Shown piece by piece: positions 1 through 12,153 of a stretch of DNA of 64,000 nucleotides. A program made the position numbers and the translations under genes. The stretch lies in the NCBI RefSeq assembly GCF_030272615.1, contig NC_081408.1, positions 604,801,673-604,865,672 of the forward strand. Reading direction: 5' to 3'. The notes below the pieces were generated by a model. The model saw only the letters and a list, made by a program, of their open reading frames with translations, was not told the origin of the DNA and ran no database searches. This stretch comes from Cryptomeria japonica. Lineage: Eukaryota > Streptophyta > Pinopsida > Cupressales > Cupressaceae. Within the stretch, counting starts at the first letter, position 1, and each line of letters starts with the position of its first letter.

Positions 1-233
1 CTAAGATGATACATTTGTATATGTTTTAATAGCAAGGAATTACTTCACATGGGAAGTAATCATGGACCAGTTTTACTTTTGGCATTGTTGTCAAAGGGGG
101 AGAAGACTAATGACTGGGGGAGAAGATTACAGGAGAAGTTTATAACTCAAGGATAACAGGAGAAGAATAACAATAGTTCAAATCAATTGGAATAAATCAA
201 GTTGGTATTGTCATCAATGCCAAAGGGGGAGAT
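1..233 (+). other. 3' untranslated end of a plus-strand Copia element, with two polypurine tracts
   Basis: The terminal polypurine tract (AAAGGGGGAGA, 222-232) directly precedes an LTR starting TGTTGG at 234, so this is the right end of an element whose body lies left of the window. A second, upstream purine run of the same type lies at 93-106 after TTGTTGTC. The same double arrangement, with recognisably similar flanking sequence, precedes the LTR at 37934, so the two elements probably belong to one family. No coding sequence is seen here. Confidence 0.7.
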
Positions 234-575
234 TGTTGGCATTACAATAAGGTTGTTGGAGATTGATGATATAATTGATAAAGGATGATTACTGTCTTAA
301 TAAAATTATTTTGTCATTGATGTCAAGCAATTGATTTTCTGATTTAGTATGATGCCATATCTTAAAGAGAATGTTTTGATGAGTATAAAGATGTCAGTAA
401 GTGACATAGAAAGAATGTGAAAATGAAGGGGAGTAATAAGTTATTCAATGGGCAACTATTACCGATTTAGACAGTGATGAGATTATGATATTTTGATTGT
501 TTTGATATCCTATATTTGTGTATTCAAAGAATGAATAAGAAGGAGAAAATATTTCATGCAACAAAATGAGTAAAG

Positions 576-3440
576 TGTAGTACCCCTGCCCTAATGAGTT
601 TCTAATCTCGGTTTGACCTTGGTTAGTTTATCATAATATAATGTTATAGTCAGATGCTTTGATTTAGTGCATATCGGTTAATGTGGTTTTCGCACCACTT
701 TGTATGCAAGTTGATTAGTTTTCTTATTTCGTGTTATTAATCTCGGGTTAACACTTTCATTACGTATATGTATGTATGCATGTATGACTCTTGGTTGCAG
801 GAGATTTCAGGTACAGTATTGCATGGGTGTGAGGTTCGTCTCCACCTGGGTTCGCAGATTTGAGTGTACCTCTTTGATCCTTAAGGTTTGGATTAGGTGG
901 TCATAAGACCCTCGTTTGACCATAGTCATGCTCAAGTGAGCGTCGTCAGTAGTCGTCAGTTTTCCCTTTGGTTGGGGTTGCGGGTCGTCTGTTCATTTGA
1001 CTTTCTTGGGTTGCGTGTTTTATGTGTGGTTAAATCGAGTAATTAATCCTTAATCTCTAATTTGATTTAATGTGTGTTTTTGCATTAGGACTTTGGGGAC
1101 TAAATTAAATAGGCTCCCTTTTTATGTGATTAATCGTTAATTGAATTGCCCAATTCAGGTTGGTAGCAAGTTCAATTAAATGGTTAATTTTAATGTTAAA
1201 ATTATTATGTTTATGTTGTTGGAAAAGAAAGATTTAAATTTAATTGAAATAGAATTAATTTTATCTTCTTGGCATTTTGGAAATAGAAAGGTTAATTTCA
1301 GTTATTTGGAAAAACCGATTTTTAAATTGAAAAGCAAGTTAATTTATTGATATAGTTGAAAAATAATGATTTTTGAGGAATTATTTTATATAACATATTT
1401 TAATTCCAAAAATAAATTTTTTGGTCAAACTTCTCCCATTTAACCTAGATTTTGGGGAAAATATGGGAGATTGATTTTTTTTGGAAAATATTTTGGATGG
1501 AAAATTTGGGGATTTTGGAGGGAGAAGGATTTCTTGAGCTGTAGGTTGGGGCTCTCCATCAGATTTTGGAAGGAGAAGGATTTCTTGAGAATTTGTTTTA
1601 AAAAAAAAATGGGCTTGAATGTTCTTCATGCAATTTTGGTTTCAAATTCTCCATTGATTGCCTCAAGATTAAGAATTATAATGGAAATTAGTTAAGATTG
1701 GTGGATTGCTTGTATCTTGTTTGAGAAATGAGTTTTCCTTTTTGCCCAAAATTGTATATTTTGGAAGGGTATTCAACAAATTTCTCTAATTTTGAAAACC
1801 TCTATCAATCTGAATTTTTTTATTTTAAGTCTCTATATGAGACTGTTTAAAACAAAAATGAGGGTTGTTGTTTTTAGAAAAGAAAAATATAAAACAAAAA
1901 TATATTTCATAGCAAAATCGATTTTTATTTCAAAATCAAAGTTTTAATTGTTAAAAAAAATAAAAAATAAAATGAAATTCATTGGGGTTGGAGGGACGAG
2001 GAGCGGAGGCTCAACCCCCCGCCTCCTCCCCCCTGCGCGAGTCTGTGACCAGCGGCGGCCGTAGCTAGCTGCGACCCCCGCGGTGGCCGCGTGGGCACCG
2101 CGAGACCTGCGTCCACCGCGGTGGGGCCACCCATGGCTAGGGCATGACCACCCAACCCCCGTGAAAGGGAGGTGGGCTCGGCTACCCTTTTCGCCGCCCC
2201 CCATTATATGGTTGTTTTTAAAAATTATTTTTTTTAATATTTTTTTTTATTATAAAAAAATAATAATAATTATTTAATATTATTAAATGTAAATTTTAAT
2301 TAAGTTTAAATATGGCATTTAATTAATAAATTATTATTATTTGCAATTAATTAATTGTATAAGTGGCAATATACTTTAATTAATTTTTAAATTGTATTTT
2401 ATTATTAATGCATATTTTTCTAATTAGATACTTAATTTGTTATTTTGTTATTATTAATTGCATATATTTTTTTTAATTGCGGATTAAAAAAATATATATA
2501 GTAATTAATATTTAAGTTTGGTAATTTTCTATATATGCACAAGGAAATAATTGTTAAGTAGGAATGGACTATCTTTATTTGGATTCCTTATATGTTTATG
2601 TTTCCTTGTTCTGTATAGTGTAACTGGGCTTGGAAAAGACAAAATTAGAGAGATTGTTTTGAGCCAGTATGAGAACGATATTTTATTTGAAGAATAAATA
2701 TCTTATTTAGTTGGTTAATGATTATTTAATTATATTCATGTGAACTTGGTTTAAGAACTCATAATGACGTATTTATGTATGTCGATGCTAATGAACTTTA
2801 GGGAGTTAGAAAACCAAGAATCAAATTGTACCTAGATGAGGTAGATAACTGCAATCTAACTTAGATCATTTAGAAAATTTGATCAACATTTTATGTTTAA
2901 ACCGATTTGGAAAAAAAAAAAAAAAGAGATTGTATCTACCAATTGTTGCCTATGCAAGTTTAATTTCTATATTCGCTTTTGCTTAAGTAATGGCAAGCCT
3001 TATTTTGTGTGTTTAGACCCTATCGTATGGTTGATTTGGGTACCTGTTTCTATCCTTGGTCTTGAGTTTGACTATTGTTTTGTGGTGGTGTGGTAATTGG
3101 TCATATCCTTTATGTGGGTGTCGAATGATGAATTGTGGTTGACCATAGTTGGTCAGGTCTCTAGTTAGAGTACCGTTAGTCAGTGCACCTCTTATGAAGT
3201 CGTGTTTGACCAAATGGTTGATTCCTCCATTTTGAACTATGTATGCTTGACCATGTGTGTTCCTTGGGTTTTGAGTTCGTTTGAGTATAGTCTAGTCTCA
3301 TAAGGGAAAGTGGTTTTCAATTGGGGGTCGTGCTCAAAGTGGTTGCTGGATAACCCATCGAAAGTGAGTCTAATAAGCGATAACCTAATAGTATATTAGA
3401 ATGTTCTTAATGAATCTTTAAGTAAGATAATTGTGCCTCA
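576..3440 (+). repeat. Probable Gypsy-type solo LTR nested in the Copia LTR (right end uncertain)
   Basis: The block begins TGTAGTACCCCTG, the style of long plant Gypsy LTRs (compare TGTAATGTCCCC at 45515), and interrupts an otherwise normal Copia LTR. It is mostly AT-rich and non-coding, with one strongly GC-rich island at about 1985-2210. The left flank is TAAAG; I could not find a clean matching target-site duplication on the right, so the right edge is placed only by where Copia LTR-like sequence seems to resume. No protein domain is present. It could instead be a fragment of a larger element. Confidence 0.4.
1985..2210. other. GC-rich, CpG-rich island in AT-rich DNA
   Basis: About 225 bases are very GC-rich with many CG dinucleotides (for example GCGGCGGCCG, CACCGCGGTGG), bordered by near-pure A/T sequence on both sides. 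Open frames on both strands here are composition effects. It lies inside the probable Gypsy LTR, so it may be part of that LTR's promoter or leader; this is inference. Confidence 0.55.
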
Positions 3441-4416
3441 CACATGGGATGAGTGCTAACACAGACTCGACATGTTGTGAGAAGGCTTGCAATGGCAAAT
3501 CATCATCCTTGTCTTCACGAAAGGATGTGTGGGATGAGTGCTAACACAGATTGAATGGTCATAACCGAGCACAAGTACCAAGGAATGAATACAAGTTTCA
3601 AGGCAAGATAAAACGTTTTTCAGTTTGAAGGATTCAATGAACCTAGTCAAGTTTGAAGATCTGATGGCTAAGATTAATCATGGGAAATGTGATTAAGGAG
3701 ATTAAGCGGTTAGGAATTGCTTATAAATAAAGAAAAGTTGATGAACAATGTATGCGGACAAATAGATGAGCAGTGATACTGTAGAGGTGATTACCGAGTA
3801 TAGGAGATTGAAGATCTGATTGAAGAACAAATTGAGAAGCCTAGCAAGGAGGAAGATAAGTCTTATGACAAGATTATTTTGAGCACATAGAGTCTGCTTT
3901 AACATTTCAGATGTGAAGTTGCAGATATATTTTATTACTGTTATTTATTTTTGTAAGTGACAGGAAATCTCTTAACCAAGTGGACCTAACAGTCTTATTT
4001 GTAAATCCTCTAGCAAGGTAACATTCTGAATGAGTGTTTGAAATCCTTTGACAAGGTCACTTCTAACAAAGTGCAAGATTCTGATAAATCTAAGGGAAAT
4101 CCCTTGACCAGGTCACATCTAGCAATGTGTTTATGTAATCTTTAACAGGATTGGCTTTTAACCAAGCATACTCTAGAAGAGTATATTTTCTTAGTGGGTC
4201 TGAAATCCCACAGTGGTTTTTCCCTATTTGGGTTTCCACGTTAAATCTGGTGTTAAATGTGTTTTGATGTTTCAAGTTTATCAATTTATGAGTTTGAATG
4301 ATTTACAGTCATAGTTACATATCAAGTAAGTTCTACCGAGGTTGAATCTGAAGAATATATTGAATAGTAAGTTTATCTGATTCACCCCCCCCCCTCTCAT
4401 CTAACTAACAACAACA

Positions 4417-5640
4417 GTGATAACAACTTCTCTCCAATAGATCTTTAGAACATTCCCTTCAATGAACATAGTCCTTACAACATCCAAAACAATCATGTTT
4501 TTCCTTTCAACAACTCCATTCTGCTGAGGGGTTCTAGGAGTAGATAATTGTCTTATAATCCCATGATTCTCATAGAATGAATCAAACTCACCAAAACAAA
4601 ATTCACCTCCTCTGTCAGATCTTAGAAATTTCACCTTCAATCCTGATTTAGTCTCAACCTTTTCTTTGAATATCTTGAACTTGTCTAATGCTTCAAACTT
4701 CTCCTTCAAAAAGACAACCCACATCATCTTGGAATAATCATCAATTAGAAACATAAAATATATGTCTCCTTGCACACTTCTAACATTTGTAGGTCCACAT
4801 AGGTTAGTATGCATAATATCATGTAGTCCATTAGATGCATATTGCTTGCCCTTGAAAGAAATTCTTGTTTTCTTACCCATTTGACATTCCTTACATATCG
4901 GGTTAGCAGGCTTAACAATCTTAGGCAGATCTCTAATAGCTTGTGTAGAACTGATCTTAATCATTGAATCAAAATTAACATGACACATTCTCCTATGCCA
5001 CAACCAACTTTCATCAATTTGAGCAATCAAACAACTTTTCTCACCAGCATTCAAATGAAAAATATTACCTTTAGTCTTAGTTCTAGATGCAATCTCTATA
5101 CCGAAGGCATTTAGGATTTTGCATTGAACATTATTGAATTGAAAATCATAACCTTTTTCAACCATCTGTCCAACACTTAAAAGATTATGCTTCAAACCTT
5201 GAACATAAAAAACATCATCAGTATTATGCTTGCCTTCAAAGGAAATATAACCTCTACCATAGATCACACAGGCTTTGTCATTTCCAAATCTTACTATTCC
5301 ACCATCATACCTTTCCATACTCACAAATTCTCTCTTATCACCAATCATATGCTATGAACAACCATTATCAATTAACCATTCATCTTTCTCTTCAACTTTA
5401 GCAGCTAAAGCTTTCTCCTCAATAGTGCAGCTTGTGGAGTCAACAAGCACTAGTTCGCCTTCTTTGATAGCAAAAAAAACAACTTTATCTCCTTTTGAAT
5501 CTAAATCCATAACACCTTCATCAATAGCATAATAGTTCTTCTAATAGTTATACTTCTGGTTAGACTTGTGAGGCATATCATACTTATCATGCTTCTCATA
5601 TCTATCATTTATATCATGCTTATCAAATTTATCATGCCTA
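4417..5640 (-). pseudogene. Copia protease and integrase (truncated, inactive)
   Basis: Minus-strand reading gives a protease site (WLIDNGCS, then a stop at 5352-5354, then HMIGDK), followed by an open stretch of about 310 residues covering the GAG-pre-integrase zinc region (WLWHRRMCHVNFDSM, CKECQMGKK) and integrase core. Integrase inserts cDNA into the chromosome through a DDE triad. The first aspartate, expected in H-T-D-LCGP, is Asn here (codon 4803-4805); the second (RSDRGGEF) and the glutamate (VVERKN) are present. The protease Ser is also Asn (DNG instead of DSG). The frame breaks off at IYWREVV where the neighbouring LTR begins; the last few residues and the stop at 4401 come from that LTR. 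Confidence 0.85.
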
Positions 5641-5642
5641 TA

Positions 5643-6493
5643 TTACTTAGCCATTCTCTTCGAGCATCTAGAAGCAAAATGTCCTACCTTATTGCAAGAG
5701 AAACATTTCAAGGGAAATTTTCCATCATACTTACCAGCTCCTTTAGGCAATCTCCGGGTAATCAATGCTTCGATCTCTTCCAATTCTCTTTCTTTCTCTT
5801 CTATCTCCCTTCTCTCTCTTTCATGTCTAGATATTCTGCACTCTTTAGGATCATACTTCTGCTTTCTAGATATAGATGCTCTAAATGTTGTCTCAAACTT
5901 TCCATGTGACTCACCAAATTTGCTTAGCTCAAATGCAACAATCTTTCCAACCAACATCTCTTGTTACTGTAGTCACACTCTGAATCTAATCAATAGCAAC
6001 TACCTTATATTTGTAAGCAAGAGGGAAAGATCTCAACACCTTAGCAACAATTTCATCTTTTTCAAGGGTTCCACAGGAACATCTGATACCTAGGACAAGA
6101 TAATTCACCTTAGCCATGAAAGTGTTTATGTTCTCATCTTCTCCCATCTTGAGCATCTCATATTCCCTTTCAAGCTCTGCAACTTAACAAATTTGACTTG
6201 TTTATCTCCTTCATACAAGGTTTCAAGATTCTCCCAGATCTCATGTGCGGTTTGAAGTCCCATTACATTAGTCATCTTTGAATTAGTCAAGGCACTCAAC
6301 AATGCTTCCTTGATCTCATCAGCAGTAACTGGTCCATTCTGAGGAACATAATAGACATTCTTTGTAGTTTTCCAATAATCTTCTCCAAGACATCTCAAGT
6401 GCACCTCCATCTGGTTCTTCCATATAGCATAGTTACTACCATCAAATCTGGGACTCTCCTTCTTAAAGATAACACTCCCACTTCCAATTGCAT
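5643..6493 (-). pseudogene. Copia gag (frameshifted)
   Basis: Gag packages the element RNA into virus-like particles. On the minus strand the N-terminal part (ESPRFDGSNYAIWKNQMEVH, HEIWENLETLYEGDK) runs to about 6170, continues in another frame (MGEDENINTFMAKVNYLVLG) and returns at about 5957 to the first frame, which carries a charged helical stretch (RERREIEEKERELEEIEALI) and a CCHC zinc knuckle (CFSCNKVGHFASRC). The likely initiator at 6493 is one base out of frame with the conserved FKKESP start, so a third frameshift is needed. Comparison with the plus-strand gag at 26326 supports all three breaks. Confidence 0.8.
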
Positions 6494-6535
6494 CCCGGCT
6501 CTCCTCAAGCGGTTAAACTTCTTTCAGAGGATATA

Positions 6536-6547
6536 GCTCTGATACCA
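6536..6547 (-). other. Primer binding site (initiator tRNA-Met type)
   Basis: The minus strand reads TGGTATCAGAGC two bases inside the LTR end. This is the standard plant Copia sequence complementary to the 3' end of initiator tRNA-Met, which primes minus-strand cDNA. It fixes both orientation and the LTR boundary. Confidence 0.9.
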
Positions 6548-6549
6548 AT

Positions 6550-7847
6550 TGGCTGCAACAATAATGAAGGAAAATTGAGAGGGGGGGTGAATAAGTTTTC
6601 ACTGGATCTACAAACTTAACCACGAAATCAGATTTGATAAACTTTATCAATAACAAAGATAATAAAATTGAAAGCACAACACACAACACCAAGATTTTGA
6701 CATGGAAAACCCAATTAAGAGAAAAACCATGATGGGAACTTACCCACAATATGATGATACTCTATAGTAGTATGTATAAATATTACAATGGGGAATGCAC
6801 ATGCATTCAGGAACATTGCCTAGAGCTCACTGCTCAAAAGATAATAACCCAGAAGGCTACAATCCTCAAGGAAGTCTCGCTAACTTACAACAAGATTTAG
6901 ACAACAATCCAGAAGGAATGAACTGAAAGAATAACATCTTTAAATGCTTGATGACAGTTCCAACTAAGCACAATGTGTTCTCTACAACACCAATCTCTGC
7001 TCAATCAAAATACCGAAAGATGAATCCTTATTCGCACATATACCACTCTCTGATAATGTAGACACAACCTCTATATCTAAATTACATGACAATGTCACCT
7101 ATTTATACAAATCATCAACCTTGACAACAAGATCGGCTAAACCCTCAACTCATAATTAAAAAAATACATTACACTATACAAAAATCGACCACTGGACTAA
7201 TATAATGATATACATGACATAACATGGACTTAATTCAAATATCCAAACACACAACACCACCAGAAATCACACCAAGATGAACCGGAACATGCTACACCAC
7301 CAAGAAAACTGCATAACACGCAGAACATCACAGGTTCAGGAAAATCACCAAAAAAGTCACACAACGACTTATGTGGATCATCAAAACAAATAGGACACAA
7401 TTAGGAAACACCATCACGCACTCTAGAATCAATAGAAACAACTACACCAACACCACTTGTCAAATCTTCATCGATCAACATCTGAAACAACAACAACTAT
7501 CAAGAAGAAAGATAACTTGCGGAGCACTAAATCATGAACTATCTAAAATGAAGATACACAAGACCATCCCAAATATTCTTCCAAAGACTCATCTCACACC
7601 GAAATAGATTGAAGGAAATACTCAACTCTGCAAAGCACTGATTAGAAAAACAAACTACAAAACTAGTTCATATGATATGATCAATTAAGCTTCTCGGATC
7701 ACCAAAGCCAATACAAAATAATATAATGATACTAGAAATACTTCATACACCAAACCATGATCCAAATAAACCAATCTGCAATCACTGAAGTAGGAATATG
7801 TTGACATCAATGACAACAACATATCCTAGCAGCAACAATGTCCAACA
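6550..7847 (-). repeat. Copia 5' LTR (minus strand)
   Basis: The LTR is 1298 bp, from TGTTGG (7847) to CCA (6550), next to the primer site. It carries the TTGTCATTGATGTCAA box (7816-7801), the hairpin block (6731-6701, CATGG/CCATG stem) and the C-tract at about 6580. A short run of GAACCGG-type sequence is seen inside. No ORF in it resembles a protein; the 78-residue frames are shadows. Confidence 0.85.
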
Positions 7848-9375
7848 AATAGGACTAATTCCTTCATTATCAGGGGCCTCAGAAGTCTCAAGTCTCTCTT
7901 TCACACACAAGCATTTTAGATCATAATCTCATTATCATTAGCAATTACTCATGTTAGCATAGCATTTTCATTATCATAAGCATAACATTTTCTTTTTCAT
8001 AGATTAATTATAGCAACATTATTACTCTCATATAGATCTTAATTGCATATCATATAGATTGTTTTATCATAGCACTCATTCTTTAGGTTGTCATTTTGAA
8101 AGTCAAGTGCTTAATGATTTGAGAGCAAAACCATAACTTGAAGAATCTTGAGAGATAGAGAATGATGGAACTTGTTTGGAGGATTGTTTTCTTAAGTTTC
8201 TTATTAATTACGTCCTTTGATATAATGTTTCATTGTTGTGTCATTTACATTATGGTTTATTGATTGTCACATATTTGCACACACATTTTTGGTGCCCACT
8301 ATGGGGACCGTCCCCAATTTTTTTTAACAATTCTCACAGGTTCAAGGAAAGGTTTTTAACAAAGTCCCAAAATAGCACATATGTTTCAAATTGTAGCACT
8401 TTGAGCATAACTTTTAGTGCATAGGAGCTTTGTTATAGCACATTGAAGGTCTCAAGCAATGCATTTATGCCAATTTCCTGCACGTCAACATGACCATTCT
8501 TTGCAAGATCATGGTAAATTTTTTGCGAGTCAATTGGCTAGATAATCATGCCGGTAAATTTTCTTTGCAAGATAATGTATAGATTTAAAGATATTAAAGT
8601 TTTTATTTTTAAAGTTGTGAATGAAATTTTCAGAGTCATTTTTGAGGGCCTCAGAGACTCTAAATTAGCTCTAAATTTTCCAATTGATAGAACACATTGT
8701 GAGGTTTTCAACACTTCAAATGGCTCATCAATCAGACATTCGATTCAAAAGTTATGGCCTCCAAAAGTTGGGTTTCCTAAAATAGGAAATATTAAAACAT
8801 GTTGGATACATAAATGAGTTGTAAAAGGGAGTTACACATGTTGGTGTGTATTGACACATTGTAGGTTTTGTTGTATTGAAACATCATAGGTCATATTCAA
8901 TTCCAATGTCTTAGAGTTTTTAATATGAAATTAATATTTTTTGATTAAAATAACCACCAAAATTTATGGAAGGTAAAACCCTCTTAGTTTAAGCATGGTC
9001 ATTAAGGAGAATTATTTAATCTTACTTCTTGTATCAAAATAGAGACAACCAAATGAAAAAGGGATAATAGAAAATAATTTGTCTAAAATGAATTTGGTAA
9101 AATAGATAACACTACTTAATCCTAAATTCAATTCTAGGATTTAACTCAGATTTAAACCTTAATTGACTAAATATAGCATTAATTAGTATTATAAAAATAG
9201 ATAGTTATAAAACTAGAACTAGATAGATGCAAATTTGGTGACAATAGAAAACACCGATCCTTCATTTTAATTTAATATGTCTAAATGATCAATCCTCTAC
9301 ACCATAATCAATTTAAAATCACCTACTGCTAAAGAATATTTATAATTTATTTTATGTAGCCACTTTAGTTATTAT
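7848..9375 (+). other. Host DNA of the nest, with a Tat-like Gypsy LTR end and leader
   Basis: No protein homology is visible in this 1.5 kb. At 8290-8308 the sequence TGGTGCCCACTATGGGGAC follows CACACACA; this resembles the junction of LTR and primer site in Tat-lineage plant Gypsy elements (typically TGGCGCCCACCGTGGGGC). The LTR would end near 8285 and the leader lie to the right, but no gag is found, so the element is a fragment. The sequence continues beyond the nested element at 19360. Confidence 0.4.
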
Positions 9376-9701
9376 TGGAGTTGAGGAAAAATCAACTCTA
9401 CAGCTCCCAAAGATCACCTGCATGCAAACCTGTCACAGAAGGAGAGAAGAAAAAAAGCTATGGATGCTAGAATTCAGAGATCCAAAAAAGAGGAGTCATG
9501 TTGATTGTGCAACAAGAATGCAATTCAATAATTACAGTTGTTATGAAAATACAAAGAGATAATCCTTATTAAAGGATACTCGAAACCCTAAAGGAGAAAA
9601 CCCTAAAGAACTATAAGATTCCTAAGTTTAGCTTAAGCATGGAGTATAATAGACTAATGATTAAATAAATAATTATTAGCTAATAAAAGATAACTCTAAC
9701 A
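9376..9701 (-). repeat. 3' LTR of the outer element (minus strand)
   Basis: Read on the minus strand it starts TGTTAGAGTTATC and ends near CTCCA. It matches the LTR at 19033-19359 over its whole length, with substitutions at perhaps one base in twelve by eye, so the insertion is old. Confidence 0.85.
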
Positions 9702-10690
9702 CCCCCCCTTAAGATGAACTTAGGGAGTAGCTAGAAAACAACTATGGACTAAAAAAAAATGTAAAAAATGCACGAAAGAAATAATGGGTCCCGACAACTA
9801 GGCCTGATGAAGTACCCAAGTATAATAAAAATCTCTGTTAAGTGGAGAAAAATGAGAAAACCCTGTGGGAACAAAAATCCTCTCCAAGAAGAGATGAAAG
9901 CTCAAGTGAAGGACTAAGAAGTCTCCAAACAAGAGTGTTCCAAAAGATAGGAACAAAAAAAAGAGAATTAAGAACACCACTGAAGCATGAAATAGCTGCA
10001 AACACTGTCGAAGAGTAACTGCTGATCTGAACAACCTTCACTGAAATAGAACATGACTAGGTAGAGAAGATTGTAATCTGCATGAGTGCCCTCAAATGAC
10101 AGTACTCGAATTAGATGGCAAACAAAGGCAAACAACTAAACTCGAAGATACAGATGGCATGAAACACCAAAGCCTGAAGAGCTGATCAATCAAACCAAGG
10201 AAGCATTAGAACCAACAAGAAAAACCCCCCCATAATGCTGAAAAGGGAGAGGGACATGTACACTGAAAAGAACGACCAACAAGAACTGGATGACGAAGAA
10301 CTAGGAACATCGAAGGTGTAGATAAAGTACATAGTGTCGTGGAAGGAACACTCACTTGACACACATGATGAGGCTAATGTCGTGGAAGGAACACTCATTT
10401 GACAAAGATAGATGGAAAACAAAAGGCAAACATCAACCCCCCGTGGCACTTTACAAGTAGTGCATGTACAATAAGGCATAAGATGTGCAAGATCCCAAGT
10501 ATACAATGCATGGTGGCACTTTGTCTCAGTGTGTTTGCATAAATAAAATGCTACAATGATAAGAAGAGACAGAAGAATGGAAACAAAAAGCCAAAGATGA
10601 GACATCCTACTCAAAGAAAGAGATCTCAGGACCTGAAACATCCAAGATATTCACCAGAGGGCTGAAAAAAAAAAACTGAATAAAACATAC
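9702..10690 (-). other. Internal 3' region of the outer element, no domain recognised
   Basis: The minus strand has open frames of up to 151 residues (10641-10186) rich in Ser, Phe and Leu, with no motif I recognise and no homology to RNase H or integrase. Segment 9780-9840 is shared with the 3' untranslated region of the nested Copia. The purine tract AAGGGGGGG precedes the LTR. I treat the frames as chance. Confidence 0.5.
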
Positions 10691-12153
10691 TGATGGTATG
10701 ATGAAAGAATAAGTATCCGATAGATTATTGAGAGGGGAGGGGGGGTGAATCAGTAAACTGAAAAACTAATACAAACTTCCCAAACTCAAACTCAATCACA
10801 CAAAGTAAACTTATCAATAAAATATCACTGCCAAGATCAATACTCATAAGAATACTCAACATCAATTGGTTAACTGTTATAGCAACTTAACAGTAAACAC
10901 CATTCAACTTGTAAAATTCCAAATGCTTAATCATATATCAACACACTCCATCTCTCAATGCTTCCAGTTATCGTGTCTTGTCAGAAGTTAATCAAATCAA
11001 CAAATAAGATCATAACCACAAAAACATTCACCATATGACACAAATGTTTATACGTGGAAAACCCAAATAGGTAAAAACCACGATGAGATGAGACTCACAA
11101 GATAGCTATCTGAACTCTTTTGAAGTTCGTCGTGTTAGGAGCCAAGCCTGTTAAAGCTTTTACAATAAGTCCTGTTAAGAACTGATCCTGTTAGGAATCA
11201 CCCGGTTAAGGGATTTACAAAATGCCTTGATAAAAAACAAATACCCTGTTAAGAGTAACCTTAGTAGAGGATTTGAGAATCCAAGCTAATGGACCACCTT
11301 GTTAGAGGATTTAAGAAGTAACCAAGCTTGTTAGAGCTTACCCGGTTAGGGGATTTCAATTCTACTATAATTGTTAGAAGACAATAGGTTTTTCTTGATC
11401 TATCTAAATAGCACTACATTTGCTTGATCAAATCCTTTTAAGCTTCAATCTGCCTTTACTCAAACTACAGATCCATTCTCCGGTTAGGCAACCACACACT
11501 CAACTGATTTCTGCCAACACTTTGCCAACACTAAACAAAACAACTTCATCGAACTTAAATACAAATCAATTAGGTCGGTAACACAAAAAAAACCTAATTC
11601 TCTCATAGATATTACAAACAAATCGGTTCAAGTTTGACCGTTGGATTTACATAGCAATCTGTACACATTCTTCATAAAAATTCCAACCACTCCATGATCA
11701 CCGCTTCATCAGACTTGTAACTCATCACACGCTTTGCATTAGATGCAATCTACTTTGCTCATTCCCTAGATAATCAAACAAACGCGCCAAAAACAATCTG
11801 AACTTATCTTCTTACAATGATCACACATGTGATCATTACCACTTATCATCAAATAATAAACCAACATAACCATTTCAGCAAACTTAATCGGTTAGGGTTT
11901 AACAAAAACAACTAGTAGGGTTTACCTGGTTACATTGCATAGAAAGGGTTTAACCTTATACACCGGTTACTGGTTCAACTCACATACTTATATACCGGTT
12001 TACAACATCTTCCTCAAAGCTCTTCCTATCGGTTACAAGACAATATCAATAATAACAACAATATCAGCAATATCATAAATACCATTACCGGTTCAATCGA
12101 CATCAATGACAACATAACATATCATTAATCCAATCTTCATGCAAATGCCAACA
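10691..12153 (-). repeat. Solo Copia LTR (minus strand) inside the outer element
   Basis: This 1463-bp LTR runs from TGTTGG (12153) to a CA end (10691). It has the TTGTCATTGATGTC box (12112-12097), CCTAACAGG-like repeats (about 11120-11350), the hairpin block (11082-11053, CGTGG/CCACG stem) and the C-tract (about 10745). Flanks are CATAC (10686-10690) and AATAC (12154-12158), a four-of-five target-site match, so the internal region was probably lost by recombination between two LTRs. Several ACCGGT motifs occur at 11880-12095. Confidence 0.8.

Larger units (their letters stand above)
234..4416 (+). repeat. Copia 3' LTR, interrupted by a nested insertion
   Basis: The LTR starts TGTTGGC immediately after the polypurine tract and has the TTGTCATTGATGTCAA box at 311-326. 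It resumes after a nested block with the typical right end: repeats of the type CCTCTAGCAAGGTAA (about 3960-4150), the hairpin block at about 4213-4239, and a run of ten C at 4385-4394. It ends near 4416 (AACAACA), where minus-strand Copia integrase sequence begins. Without the nested block its length is about 1.3 kb, matching the complete LTRs at 6550-7847 and 24917-26269. A local duplication of about 20 bp (GGATGAGTGCTAACACAGA) lies at about 3447 and 3532. Confidence 0.7.
4417..7847 (-). mobile_element. Minus-strand Copia retrotransposon, 5' part (LTR, gag, protease, integrase)
   Basis: Read on the minus strand the order is 5' LTR (7847-6550), tRNA-Met primer site (6547-6536), gag, protease, GAG-pre-integrase and integrase core. 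It is cut at 4417, where a plus-strand Copia LTR abuts it, so reverse transcriptase, RNase H and the 3' LTR are missing. Encoded protein style (CFSCNKVGHFASRC zinc knuckle, CHVNFDSM, RSDRGGEF, TPQQNGVVERKN) is that of the Tork/Tnt1-like side of Copia. The plus-strand copy at 26326-31412 is a close relative. Several stops and frameshifts show it is dead. Confidence 0.85.

Noticed and set aside
1944-2277. Overlapping frames of 64-86 residues
   Set aside because: Composition effect of the GC-rich island; opposite strands, no homology.
10186-10641. 151-residue Ser/Phe-rich minus-strand ORF
   Set aside because: Lies in the 3' part of a decayed non-autonomous element, without a domain or relatives in the window.
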